The position numbers were made by a program, and so were the translations under genes. Positions 52,480 to 60,181 of a stretch of DNA of 64,000 nucleotides are shown in pieces (position 1 is the first letter of the stretch; each line of letters begins with the position of its first letter). Source of the stretch: an uncultured Spirochaetaceae bacterium (GTDB lineage Bacteria > Spirochaetota > Spirochaetia > Sphaerochaetales > Sphaerochaetaceae); assembly GCA_944389505.1 (NCBI GenBank), contig CALXMP010000002.1, positions 124,001 through 188,000 of the forward strand. The letters run 5' to 3'. The notes beneath the pieces were generated by a model. That model was not told where the DNA came from. It was given only the letters and a program-made list of their open reading frames with translations, and ran no database searches.

Positions 52480-54696
52480 ATGAAGAAAAGACTGATTACA
52501 TCGGCATTGCCATATGTGAACAACATCCCGCATCTCGGGAATCTGACACAGGTGCTGTCCGCTGACGTCTTCGCGCGCTTCTGCCGCTCCCGTGGCTATG
52601 AGACGCTGTATGTCTGCGGAACGGATGAATACGGTACAGCGAGCGAGACCAGGGCGCTGCAGGAGGGTATTACTCCAAGAGAGCTCTGTGACCGCTACCA
52701 TGAGATCCATAAGGCGATCTACAAGTGGTTCAATATCGATTTCGATTACTTCGGACGCACAAGCACACCGCTCCAGACGGAGATTGTGCAGCACATCTTC
52801 TCCGCATGTGACAGCAATGGGTATATAACGGAGAAGGAATCGGAGCAGCTGTATTGCCCTGAGTGCAAGCGCTTCCTCGCAGACAGGTTCGTGTCTGGCA
52901 CCTGTCCTCACTGCGGCTATGAAGGGGCGAGGGGAGACCAGTGCGAGAAGTGCGGAACGCTTCTCGATCCTACAGAGCTTATCGACCCTAAGTGTTCCGT
53001 GTGCGGATCGACACCTGTGCTGAAGAAGACGAAGAATCTCTATCTGAATCTTCCGAAGCTGATGCCTAAGCTCAAGGAGTGGATGGACAAGGCCTCCATC
53101 GATGGCTTCTGGGCGAAGAACGCCATACAGATTACATCTTCCTGGCTGAGGGATGGTCTTCAGGAGAGGTGCATAACACGCGACCTTAAGTGGGGTATTC
53201 CTGTGAATAAGCCGGGTTATGAGGACAAGGTCTTCTATGTATGGTTCGATGCCCCGATCGGATACATTTCAATCACGGCCAATAAGATCAAGGACTGGGA
53301 GTACTGGTGGAGGGATCCGGAGAACACCGAGCTCTTCCAGTTCATAGGAAAGGACAACATCCCGTTCCATACCGTTGTTTTTCCATCATCCCTTCTTGGA
53401 ACGGGTGAGAAATGGACGATGCTCCATCATATGTCCTCAACCGAGTACCTGAACTATGAGGGAGGGAAGTTCTCCAAGTCCAAGGGCATTGGCATATTCG
53501 GCAACGATGTCGAGGAGACAGGTATCCCAGCTGACGTGTGGCGCTTCTATATGTTCTACAACAGACCAGAGAAGAGCGACTTCACATTTACCTGGGCTGA
53601 CTTCCAGGACAAGGTCAACAAGGAGCTTATCGGCAATCTCTCCAACCTCGTCAACAGAACGCTCACATTCGTCAAGCGCTTCTATGATGGTTCGATGGGA
53701 GAGGGAGAATTCGACGAAGATCTCAGAAGCGAGATTATCAGGCGCGAGGAGGCAATTACCGCAGCGCTTGAGAGAGCTGATGAGAAGGATGCGATCCATG
53801 GTATCTTCGAGCTTTCTGATATCGGCAACAAAGCATTCCAGGAAGGAGAGCCATGGAAGGCTAGGAAGGATGATCCAGAGAAGGCTAGGAAGCTTCTCAG
53901 AACGCTTATGTATCTCATCCGCGATCTCGGCGTCATGGTTACGCCGTATATGCCTGAGACCGGTAGGAAGATACTCTCATTCGTGTCTTCCGATGGCTCT
54001 CTGTGGGGTAGCGTAGGATCATTTGCCGGCAGCGTCGCTGTCGGAGAGACGGAGCTTCTTTTCCAGAAGCTCGAAGATGAAAGAATCAAGGAACTCAGAG
54101 AGCGCTACTCAGGATCCCAGAAGGAGAGGGAGGAGCGCAGGAATAAAGAGGAAGAGGTAGCAGAAGTGGAAAACGAAGAGAAGAAGGAAACACTTGCGGA
54201 GGAGTTCGCAAGACGCGTTATACTCAAGGTCTCGAAGATTGTGAATGTCGAGAAGCACCCAGGCGGTGACAAGCTCTATATCCTCAAACTTGACTGCGGC
54301 GAGGAGGAGCCTAGGCAGATTGTTTCATCCATCGTGCCTTTCTATACGATTGATGAGCTTATGAACAGGAATATCGTTCTCGTATCGAATCTCAAGCCTG
54401 CGAACTTCCGTGGCGTCAAGAGCTATGGAATGCTGCTCGCCGCTTCCGATAAGAACGACGAGACGCATGCTACATGCGAGCTCATCTTCTGCGATGATAT
54501 CGCACCGGGGACAGTGCTCAAGTATGAAGGCGAAGGAGATGATACGGAGAAAGTGACGACTTACATCAAGCCGGACCATTTCTTCGCCCTTCCTATGAAG
54601 ACAATCGATGGTTATGTGACGATTGACGGGAAGAAGCTTGGAGCGGACGGCCATTTCCTCCGCGTGTTCAAGTATGTTGATGGCAATGTGGGCTGA
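52480..54696 (+). CDS. metG: methionyl-tRNA synthetase with C-terminal tRNA-binding domain
   Basis: Class I synthetase, 738 residues. ALPYVNNIPHLGNL contains HxGH-like HLGN, a four-cysteine zinc knuckle set (CPEC, CPHC, CEKC, CSVC between about 127 and 175), KFSKSKG in place of KMSKS, then the anticodon helix bundle. A charged linker (about 540-575) leads to a Trbp111/EMAP-II domain (KVSKIVNVEKHPGGDKLYILKLDCG, NLKPANFRGVKSYGMLLAAS) that increases tRNA affinity. Long MetRS of this form is usual in spirochaetes and many anaerobes. A small CsoR-fold gene starts two bases after the stop. Confidence 0.96.
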   Translation: MKKRLITSALPYVNNIPHLGNLTQVLSADVFARFCRSRGYETLYVCGTDEYGTASETRALQEGITPRELCDRYHEIHKAIYKWFNIDFDYFGRTSTPLQTEIVQHIFSACDSNGYITEKESEQLYCPECKRFLADRFVSGTCPHCGYEGARGDQCEKCGTLLDPTELIDPKCSVCGSTPVLKKTKNLYLNLPKLMPKLKEWMDKASIDGFWAKNAIQITSSWLRDGLQERCITRDLKWGIPVNKPGYEDKVFYVWFDAPIGYISITANKIKDWEYWWRDPENTELFQFIGKDNIPFHTVVFPSSLLGTGEKWTMLHHMSSTEYLNYEGGKFSKSKGIGIFGNDVEETGIPADVWRFYMFYNRPEKSDFTFTWADFQDKVNKELIGNLSNLVNRTLTFVKRFYDGSMGEGEFDEDLRSEIIRREEAITAALERADEKDAIHGIFELSDIGNKAFQEGEPWKARKDDPEKARKLLRTLMYLIRDLGVMVTPYMPETGRKILSFVSSDGSLWGSVGSFAGSVAVGETELLFQKLEDERIKELRERYSGSQKEREERRNKEEEVAEVENEEKKETLAEEFARRVILKVSKIVNVEKHPGGDKLYILKLDCGEEEPRQIVSSIVPFYTIDELMNRNIVLVSNLKPANFRGVKSYGMLLAASDKNDETHATCELIFCDDIAPGTVLKYEGEGDDTEKVTTYIKPDHFFALPMKTIDGYVTIDGKKLGADGHFLRVFKYVDGNVG

Positions 54697-54698
54697 TT

Positions 54699-54950
54699 AT
54701 GGTTATTGAAGGACTGCACAACAGACTGGTCAAGATACAGGGCCAGGTCGGTGGTATCGAGAAGATGGTAGACAAGGGGGCTTCTGCGGAGGCCATCCTT
54801 GTACAGGTCAATGCAATCAAATCGGCTATCCATAAGGTCGGGGAGCTGATTCTTATCGAGGATGTGAAGGAGAGGCTTGCTGAATCAGGAGCGTCCGAGG
54901 AGAGCATTGAGCAGGCTGTCACGGATATCAAGCGCTTCTCTGCGCTCTGA
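54699..54950 (+). CDS. CsoR/RcnR-fold protein without metal ligands
   Basis: An 83-residue all-helical protein of the DUF156/CsoR family: LHNRLVKIQGQVGGIEKMVDKGASAEAILVQVNAIKSAIHKVGELIL matches helix 1 and 2 of copper/formaldehyde sensors, including the RLxxIxGQVxGIxxM pattern. The Cys at the start of helix 2 (here Ala) and the H-x3-C at its end (here E-D-x-x-x-x) are absent and there is no cysteine, so metal or formaldehyde sensing is unlikely. Two bases after metG, so translated with it. Role unknown. Confidence 0.7.
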   Translation: MVIEGLHNRLVKIQGQVGGIEKMVDKGASAEAILVQVNAIKSAIHKVGELILIEDVKERLAESGASEESIEQAVTDIKRFSAL

Positions 54951-54956
54951 TTCCGC

Positions 54957-56273
54957 TTATTTATTCTGATACACTGCGGCGGGAGCGAGGAGCTTTCTGA
55001 TATAGTTTCTGAAAGCTCTTCCCCGCTCGAATTCATTTGCGAAGTTCTCATCGGCATAGGCGCCGGGAGAGAGCAGGATTATCTCGGAAGTGTCCCTTCC
55101 TCTCTGCCTTGCCCTGGCGCTTTCCAGTGCCGCATCGACAGCATCCTCCATTTTAATGAAAGGACCGGAGAATCGTATTCCCTCACGGTGGAGCATGGGG
55201 AGAAGCTTGTCTGTCAGGCTTCCTGCGAGGAGGGTTACGGACACGGCATCATTTATCGGCCCTGTAAGCTCCTCGATATCCGTATGGCTTTTATCCGTAC
55301 CGCCCAGTATGAGATGAACAGGCGTGCCTTTCATTCCCCTCATTGAGAACTGCACAGATATAGGCAGTACAGATGCCGAATCATTTATGAAGGATACACC
55401 GTTATCGACGGCAACGAGCTCAAGCCTGTTCGGGATTCCCTTATAGCTCAGTATCGCTTTGTTGATATCCTTGCGTCTGAACCCGATAGAGCGTATGCAT
55501 TCCCATGCAAGCTCGCTTCCAGCCTTATGCTTGAAAGGATTGAGCGGGGAAGGGTATGAGCGCACCTTCGCCTTTGTTATGATTCCTGAGAAGAGAAGCT
55601 TCTCCCTGAGAAACCTTGGGATGATAAGCCGCCTTGTCCATGGCCCGATGATCAGGCCACCTTCGGCAGAGAAGTCGGAAGGCGATGTCGGGAGCGCGAT
55701 GTTATCCGTTATCCCTATGATATCTATCCTCGGCCAATGGAATGAGAGCGCCTCTGCCGTATCACGCACCTGCCACTGCGACATCTCGATAATCACCGCA
55801 TCGTAGACCATATTGTCATTCTCGATCTCAGAGAGGATATGGAAGGCAGAGTAGCCAACTCCCTCCGTTGAAGCTGCCTTTATCCCAAGCTCCGATAATG
55901 CTGCCGAGAGCGCTGATGCCGTACTTGTCTTTCCTTTCGAGCCAAGGATGATGATCCTTTTCATACGCTCCGTTCTTGGATCTTCAAGAAGCGCTGCAAT
56001 ATCATTGATGATCCTGCGGGCTTTCTTCTTAATGATATAAGGGACAGGGATGCCGGGCATCTTGACGACGATATCTGCATTTCCCGCCTCTGATTCAGCC
56101 TCCTGACGCGTGATAAAAATGGCCCCTCTCTCTTCAAGGTTCCTTCTTGTCTGCTCATTCCGGCTTTCATCGGAAGGGGAGAGCACCATTACCTCATTCC
56201 CCTGATTAAGATAGTACTCAGCAGCTTCGGCTCCGCCTCCGGAACCTCCGATGCCCATTATAAGGACTCTCAT
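54957..56273 (-). CDS. Mur ligase family protein, MurD-like
   Basis: A 438-residue ATP-dependent amide ligase resembling UDP-MurNAc-Ala:D-Glu ligase. Rossmann start MGIGGSGGGAEAAEYYLNQGNEVMVLS, P-loop LGSKGKTSTASAL, IIEMSQWQVRD (MurD ELSSFQ), PNRLELVAVDNGVSFINDSASVLP, and LLSPGAYADENFANEFERGRAF. The conserved NDSKATN of MurD reads NDSASVL, so it is divergent and its substrate may differ. No other cell-wall gene is adjacent. A TATAAT promoter precedes it. Confidence 0.82.
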   Translation of the reverse strand: MRVLIMGIGGSGGGAEAAEYYLNQGNEVMVLSPSDESRNEQTRRNLEERGAIFITRQEAESEAGNADIVVKMPGIPVPYIIKKKARRIINDIAALLEDPRTERMKRIIILGSKGKTSTASALSAALSELGIKAASTEGVGYSAFHILSEIENDNMVYDAVIIEMSQWQVRDTAEALSFHWPRIDIIGITDNIALPTSPSDFSAEGGLIIGPWTRRLIIPRFLREKLLFSGIITKAKVRSYPSPLNPFKHKAGSELAWECIRSIGFRRKDINKAILSYKGIPNRLELVAVDNGVSFINDSASVLPISVQFSMRGMKGTPVHLILGGTDKSHTDIEELTGPINDAVSVTLLAGSLTDKLLPMLHREGIRFSGPFIKMEDAVDAALESARARQRGRDTSEIILLSPGAYADENFANEFERGRAFRNYIRKLLAPAAVYQNK

Positions 56274-56284
56274 CTCCTCTAAGG

Positions 56285-56312
56285 ATTATATGATGAAGAT
56301 CGGCATAATCAA
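56285..56312 (-). promoter_or_regulatory. promoter of the MurD-like gene
   Basis: On the minus strand TTGATT, 16 bases, TATAAT, then 11 bases to ATG 56273. The predicted leader is only about four bases. Confidence 0.5.
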
Positions 56313-56402
56313 AGAAGAATATTGGTTTGAATCGCTGTATGTATAAGTGATTGTTTCTTATTCATTGACATTATGCTTTTGCATTCGTTTAAAAATAAGC
56401 TA

Positions 56403-56431
56403 TTGACATCAATAAAGCAAAACCGCAGAAT
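56403..56431 (+). promoter_or_regulatory. promoter of the AURKAIP1/COX24-like mini-gene
   Basis: A perfect TTGACA, 17 bases, CAGAAT (or 18 bases and AGAATA). The -10 is poor. Confidence 0.45.
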
Positions 56432-56481
56432 AAACCGGTAATTACATTAATTCCATATGGAAAAGGATAAGGAGCATTACT

Positions 56482-56571
56482 GTGCCTTGCGGAAGAAAAA
56501 GAAAGAAGCATAAGATAGCAACTCACAAGAGAAAGAAGAGACTCAGAATGAACAGACACAAGAAGAAGTAA
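56482..56571 (+). CDS. AURKAIP1/COX24 domain mini-protein
   Basis: A 29-residue, very basic protein starting PCGRKRKKHKIATHKRKKR and ending NRHKKK. It matches the short AURKAIP1/COX24 (mS38-like) proteins found in Bacteroidetes, spirochaetes and related phyla, which bind the small ribosomal subunit in mitochondria. It starts at GTG 56482 with AAGGAG about seven bases upstream, has its own promoter and an intrinsic terminator 19 bases after the stop. It stands alone. A ribosomal role in this organism is inferred from the family. Confidence 0.85.
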   Translation: MPCGRKRKKHKIATHKRKKRLRMNRHKKK

Positions 56572-56589
56572 TCTTCTTTGGCTATCTAG

Positions 56590-56617
56590 ACCGCTGGTGC
56601 AAAAACCGGCGGTTTTT
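56590..56617 (+). terminator. intrinsic terminator of the mini-gene
   Basis: ACCGCTGG and CCGGCGGT (one T-G pair) around an eight-base loop, followed by four more Ts. Confidence 0.8.
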
Positions 56618-56638
56618 ACTTTTCCATGTCCTGATTGC

Positions 56639-56667
56639 TTGACAATGCCAATGGGGGGTGGCACTAT
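56639..56667 (+). promoter_or_regulatory. promoter of the lipoprotein gene
   Basis: TTGACA, 17 bases, CACTAT; then CGGAGGG before ATG 56685. Confidence 0.5.
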
Positions 56668-56684
56668 GCATCCGGAGGGAAATA

Positions 56685-57599
56685 ATGACGAAGAAACTTG
56701 CGATAGCTGCTTTAGTTCTGGCTGCAATACTGTTCGCTTCATGCAGCAATTCCATAGATAGTGATCGGAATAATTCATCTTCTGATACGATATATGCTCC
56801 TGAATACGCAGAGATTGGTCTGCCTCGGACATATAGCAGCAGATCATTACATGTTGATGAAGCAGGGCAAATGGCTATCTTGCCATATGCCGCATACCAT
56901 TGGTATTCTCCTATAGTCACAGGATTTGAGGAGAAAAATTCTGATGACGTGCTGGGCCAGATTACAGTTCTTGGCTGTCCAGTGACAATTATCCATACAG
57001 AAGAAGATGGCAATTCCGTTTTCATCGGTCAGACTTCCGATGATACATTCTATTCGAAGGTTGTATATGATTCTAAATCAGATACATTCTCCTATCTGCA
57101 GTATCTTATTTCTGACTTTGAGGATGGAAGAAACCGTATTGATATCGTCAGAGGCGATTCCATTGGAATTAATCAGAATAGTACATTGCAGGGTGTAGTA
57201 CGACACTATTTCCTTCAGACGTATACCAACAGTACACCGACACAGCTTGGAGTTGATGATGGTGAGTATTTCTCTGGCTCTGCTGGATCTGGAACAGTAG
57301 TTAAAGGAACAAAAACATTTGTTGCAGATAATAGTAGTTCTGGTGTTGTTCTGGATTCCCTTTCCGGTCTTACTCCGACTGCAGATAATGTTGATAAGAT
57401 TATCCGAATAGGGGATGACGAATACTCTAAATACTCAGATGAAATGAGTACGTATGAGAAGATGGTATGGTTTGATGGCACTAATCCATCGATGTTCCCA
57501 GAGAATTCAGAAGCCATATTTAATGCCGATGAGTTAGCTTCTGAGAAGAGCAAGGGAGAATGGAATCTCTCTGTTCCATCAGAAGTTGTTCTTCAGTAA
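56685..57599 (+). CDS. lipoprotein of unknown function
   Basis: A 304-residue secreted protein. It has a clear type II signal peptide, KKLAIAALVLAAILFASCSNS, with the lipobox cysteine at residue 20, followed by a serine/asparagine-rich linker (about 21-37). The rest is rich in Asp, Ser, Thr and Tyr, with no motif I recognise. Third positions are more often A or T than in neighbouring genes, which suggests acquisition or relaxed selection. Own promoter, good SD, and convergent with tcdA two bases away. ATG 56685 is chosen over one at 56658 because of the signal peptide. Confidence 0.8.
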   Translation: MTKKLAIAALVLAAILFASCSNSIDSDRNNSSSDTIYAPEYAEIGLPRTYSSRSLHVDEAGQMAILPYAAYHWYSPIVTGFEEKNSDDVLGQITVLGCPVTIIHTEEDGNSVFIGQTSDDTFYSKVVYDSKSDTFSYLQYLISDFEDGRNRIDIVRGDSIGINQNSTLQGVVRHYFLQTYTNSTPTQLGVDDGEYFSGSAGSGTVVKGTKTFVADNSSSGVVLDSLSGLTPTADNVDKIIRIGDDEYSKYSDEMSTYEKMVWFDGTNPSMFPENSEAIFNADELASEKSKGEWNLSVPSEVVLQ

Positions 57600-57601
57600 T
57601 T

Positions 57602-58366
57602 CTACCTAACCTCCCTGCTGTCCATAGTGCCTGCAGGGAGCAGATTCTTCAGTGCAAGCTCTGCCATATATTCACCGAATACTGCTGTGACTGTCGGTAG
57701 TGAGCCAAGGACAGGGCGTTTTCTCTCTGTTCCTGGCATATTCTCCGCCTCTGAATCCGTATCAGGATCTCTGTAGGTGAATCTCACTTCCTCCGAGGAG
57801 AAGACGCACTGTATCCCTTTTCCTATTCCTTTCTTCCTGAGACCTTTCCTTACTTCCTTTGCAAGAGGACAGCCGTATGTATCCATGATGTCTGCAATAT
57901 GGATATGTGTCACGCTTCTTCTGAGCGCTGCTCCCATGCTCGATACAGCAGGGATGCCATGCTCATATGCATACGACAGAAGCTCAATCTTGGCTCCCAG
58001 GGAGTCTATGCAGTCCAGGATTACATCGGCAGATGAGAAGATGCCGAGATTGTCGCTGCTGATTACAACAGGATGCTTATCAATAATGCATTCTGGATTT
58101 ATATCCATCACTCTGCGCTCTGCCGCATCGGTCTTGAGCTCCCCGATTGTGGAATGCAGGGCGAGTATCTGCCTGTTTATATTGCTTTCAGATACTCTAT
58201 CAAAGTCTACGAGAATGAAATGCCCTATGCCGATCCTAGCAAGGGCCTCGAGCGCGTAGCCTCCGACAGCTCCTATGCCTGCAATGGCAATGGTCTTCGA
58301 TCCAAGGAGCTCTGTATTCTCATCTCCAAGAAGTCTTCTTGTCCTTTCAAACTGTTTTCCTGTCAT
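57602..58366 (-). CDS. tcdA: tRNA threonylcarbamoyladenosine dehydratase TcdA
   Basis: E1-like (ThiF fold) enzyme that cyclises t6A37 in tRNA; 254 residues. TGKQFERTRRLLGDENTELLGSKTIAIAGIGAVGGYALEALARIGIGHFILVDFDRVSESNINRQILAL contains the ATP-binding GxGxxG and D..N.NRQ. DCIDSLGAKIELLSYAYEHGIP and GSLPTVTAVFGEYMAE are family marks. ATG 58366 with AAGGAT upstream is preferred to longer starts. Overlaps the TatD-like gene by four bases. Confidence 0.92.
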   Translation of the reverse strand: MTGKQFERTRRLLGDENTELLGSKTIAIAGIGAVGGYALEALARIGIGHFILVDFDRVSESNINRQILALHSTIGELKTDAAERRVMDINPECIIDKHPVVISSDNLGIFSSADVILDCIDSLGAKIELLSYAYEHGIPAVSSMGAALRRSVTHIHIADIMDTYGCPLAKEVRKGLRKKGIGKGIQCVFSSEEVRFTYRDPDTDSEAENMPGTERKRPVLGSLPTVTAVFGEYMAELALKNLLPAGTMDSREVR

Positions 58367-58971
58367 AATATATCCTTGAGCATTTCCCAGCATCGTTCCC
58401 CGGCGTCTGTGCCTATCCTGTCCGAAAGTTTTCTGGACCATTCCTCCAGAGCATTCCTCTGGTCATCTCCCGCATTCATATCTGTCTCAATCAGGAAGGG
58501 AAGGGCAAGAAGCTTCTCGAAGCTCTTTGCTCTCTCTGCGTTCGGGGATAGGGAGATCATTCCGCCAAGTGAGAGTGCCTGGCATGCAATCTCATACGAT
58601 CCTGTGAAGCCATGCATGATGAATCCATGTATTCCTTCTTCCTTCAGGATATCCAGAGTCCTTCCGTATTCCCGTACAGTATGGATTACAGCAATCCTGC
58701 TATACTCCCTCGCTATCCTCAGAGCCTCCCTGAAGATCCTTTCCTGCTCAGGAAGGTCGCTATAGCGTTTATCAAGGCCAACCTCCCCGATATGCCATCC
58801 ATTCCTTGCTGCTATCCGGAGCTTTTCAATGTCCTTCTCCCTGCCTTCCGGGATTATCCCAAGGGCTCTATACCGATAGCTGGCAGCAAAATCCATCTCA
58901 TCGGTTGAGGATGTTGCGATGAAGGCAGAGTCCGTCTCTTCACCTATATGTGCATGGGCATCGAATAGCAT
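58363..58971 (-). CDS. TatD-family metal-dependent hydrolase
   Basis: A 202-residue TIM-barrel hydrolase, somewhat short for TatD (usually about 255). MLFDAHAHIG gives the HxH site, WHIGEVGLDKRYSDLPEQERIFREALRIAREY the Glu and following helix, AVIHTVREYGRTLDILKEE the next His, GFIMHGFTGS, and LIETDMN the last Asp/Glu region. Nuclease or other hydrolase function is uncertain. No SD, but TATCAT stands six bases before the ATG. Confidence 0.87.
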   Translation of the reverse strand: MLFDAHAHIGEETDSAFIATSSTDEMDFAASYRYRALGIIPEGREKDIEKLRIAARNGWHIGEVGLDKRYSDLPEQERIFREALRIAREYSRIAVIHTVREYGRTLDILKEEGIHGFIMHGFTGSYEIACQALSLGGMISLSPNAERAKSFEKLLALPFLIETDMNAGDDQRNALEEWSRKLSDRIGTDAGERCWEMLKDIL

Positions 58972-58977
58972 GCTATG

Positions 58978-59007
58978 ATGATACCAGCTACAGGGCATAC
59001 GGGACAA
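58978..59007 (-). promoter_or_regulatory. leaderless-type promoter of the TatD-like gene
   Basis: On the minus strand TTGTCC, 18 bases, TATCAT, six bases (CATAGC), ATG 58971. Confidence 0.5.
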
Positions 59008-59015
59008 TCAGCATA

Positions 59016-59045
59016 TTGACTTCCATGGCCTTCTGATGGTAATTT
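59016..59045 (+). promoter_or_regulatory. promoter of the rpsF-dnaB operon
   Basis: TTGACT, 18 bases, TAATTT. Predicted RNA start near 59052, where the leader hairpin begins. Confidence 0.5.
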
Positions 59046-59051
59046 CATAAA

Positions 59052-59089
59052 GCCTCTTTATCCGCATAGCGGATCGAAAATCTAAAGGC
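59052..59089 (+). promoter_or_regulatory. structured leader before rpsF
   Basis: GCC and TTTA (59052-59060, two bases bulged) pair with TAAAGGC (59083-59089); inside, TCCGC pairs with GCGGA (59061-59073), leaving a nine-base asymmetric loop on the 3' side. It ends just before the Shine-Dalgarno. Position fits a site for the S6:S18 complex, which represses this operon elsewhere; that role is inferred. Confidence 0.45.
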
Positions 59090-59103
59090 CACAAGGAGGA
59101 ACC

Positions 59104-59391
59104 ATGATCCAGAATTATGAGTTCACAGTCATCCTTGACTCCGATGAGGAGAGGATGAAGGCAGGCTACGAGCTTGTCAAGGAGACGTTTGCACGCTTCG
59201 GTGCAGATATTACAAAGGAAGAGGATCTCGGCGTGAGAACTCTTGCTTACGAAATCAGGAAGCAGGACAGAGGTCACTACATCTACTTCGAGCTGAAGGC
59301 TGACACAGCATCCATTTCCGAGATGAACAACATCTTCCAGCTTTCAACGCTTGTCCTCAAGTTCCTGTTCGTCAATCCGGAAAGGAAGTAA
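59104..59391 (+). CDS. rpsF: ribosomal protein bS6
   Basis: A 95-residue 30S protein that binds S18. NYEFTVILDSDEERMKAGYELVKETFARFGADITKEEDLGVRTLAYEIRKQDRGHYIYFEL matches the family throughout; it has no long acidic tail. AAGGAGG precedes the start. First gene of the block rpsF-ssb-rpsR-DUF2232-rplI-dnaB. Confidence 0.97.
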   Translation: MIQNYEFTVILDSDEERMKAGYELVKETFARFGADITKEEDLGVRTLAYEIRKQDRGHYIYFELKADTASISEMNNIFQLSTLVLKFLFVNPERK

Positions 59392-59402
59392 GGAATTAGC
59401 TT

Positions 59403-59879
59403 ATGGCTGGTGATCTTAACGTTGTTGTGCTTGTCGGTCGCCTCACCCGCAATGCTGAGCTGAAGTACAGCCAGAACGGCATGTCTTCCATGCTCCGCTT
59501 CTCGATTGCTGTGAACAGCCGCCGCCGCGGTGCTGATGGCAACTGGTCGGATGAACCGAACTTCTTTGACTGCGTCTATTTCTCCAAAACAGCTGAGGCA
59601 ATGAGCCAGTACCTCGAGAAGGGAAGGCAGGTTGCAATCCAGGGAGAGCTCAGACAGTCGAGATGGGAAGGCCAGGATGGTCAGTCCAGGAACCGTGTTG
59701 AGATATTCGTCAACAACCTTACGCTTCTGAGCCAGTCACAGGGAGGCCGCCCTCAGGGTGCCCCATCGCAATCATATTCCCAGAACCCGGTGCAGCAGCG
59801 CCAGAGCGCGCCTGCTCCAGAGATGCCTGATGCAGGCATGGGTCCTGAGGCTTTCCAGGATGATAACATCCCATTCTGA
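59403..59879 (+). CDS. ssb: single-stranded DNA-binding protein
   Basis: A 158-residue SSB. The OB fold covers about residues 1-110 ([72 protein letters not shown]), followed by a Gln/Pro/Ser linker and the acidic tip DDNIPF, which recruits replication and repair partners. Overlaps nothing; rpsR follows 13 bases later. Confidence 0.97.
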   Translation: MAGDLNVVVLVGRLTRNAELKYSQNGMSSMLRFSIAVNSRRRGADGNWSDEPNFFDCVYFSKTAEAMSQYLEKGRQVAIQGELRQSRWEGQDGQSRNRVEIFVNNLTLLSQSQGGRPQGAPSQSYSQNPVQQRQSAPAPEMPDAGMGPEAFQDDNIPF

Positions 59880-59892
59880 TAGGAGAATAATT

Positions 59893-60168
59893 ATGCACGA
59901 AGATAAGGATTTCGCTGAGAAAGATGCACTGCGCGACAGAAAGGCCGGTGTGAAGAAGCTTGGCTTCAAGAAGAAGGTCTGCAAGTTCTGCCAGGGCGCA
60001 GCACCTGCTGATTACAAGAACCCGGAGATGCTCCGCCGCTATATCACAGAGAGGGGCAAGATCCTTCCTGCACGCATCACCGGAACATGCGCAAAGCACC
60101 AGAGAGCTCTCAACAGGGAAATCAAGAGAGCAAGAGTGCTTGCATACCTCCCGTTCGAGAAGAAGTGA
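59893..60168 (+). CDS. rpsR: ribosomal protein bS18
   Basis: A 91-residue 30S protein. [63 protein letters not shown] is the full family core and retains the zinc-type cysteines (CxxC and a later Cys). ATG 59893 follows AGGAG; the longer frame reading into ssb is rejected. Confidence 0.97.
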   Translation: MHEDKDFAEKDALRDRKAGVKKLGFKKKVCKFCQGAAPADYKNPEMLRRYITERGKILPARITGTCAKHQRALNREIKRARVLAYLPFEKK

Positions 60169-60181
60169 GCAAGGGAGAGCC

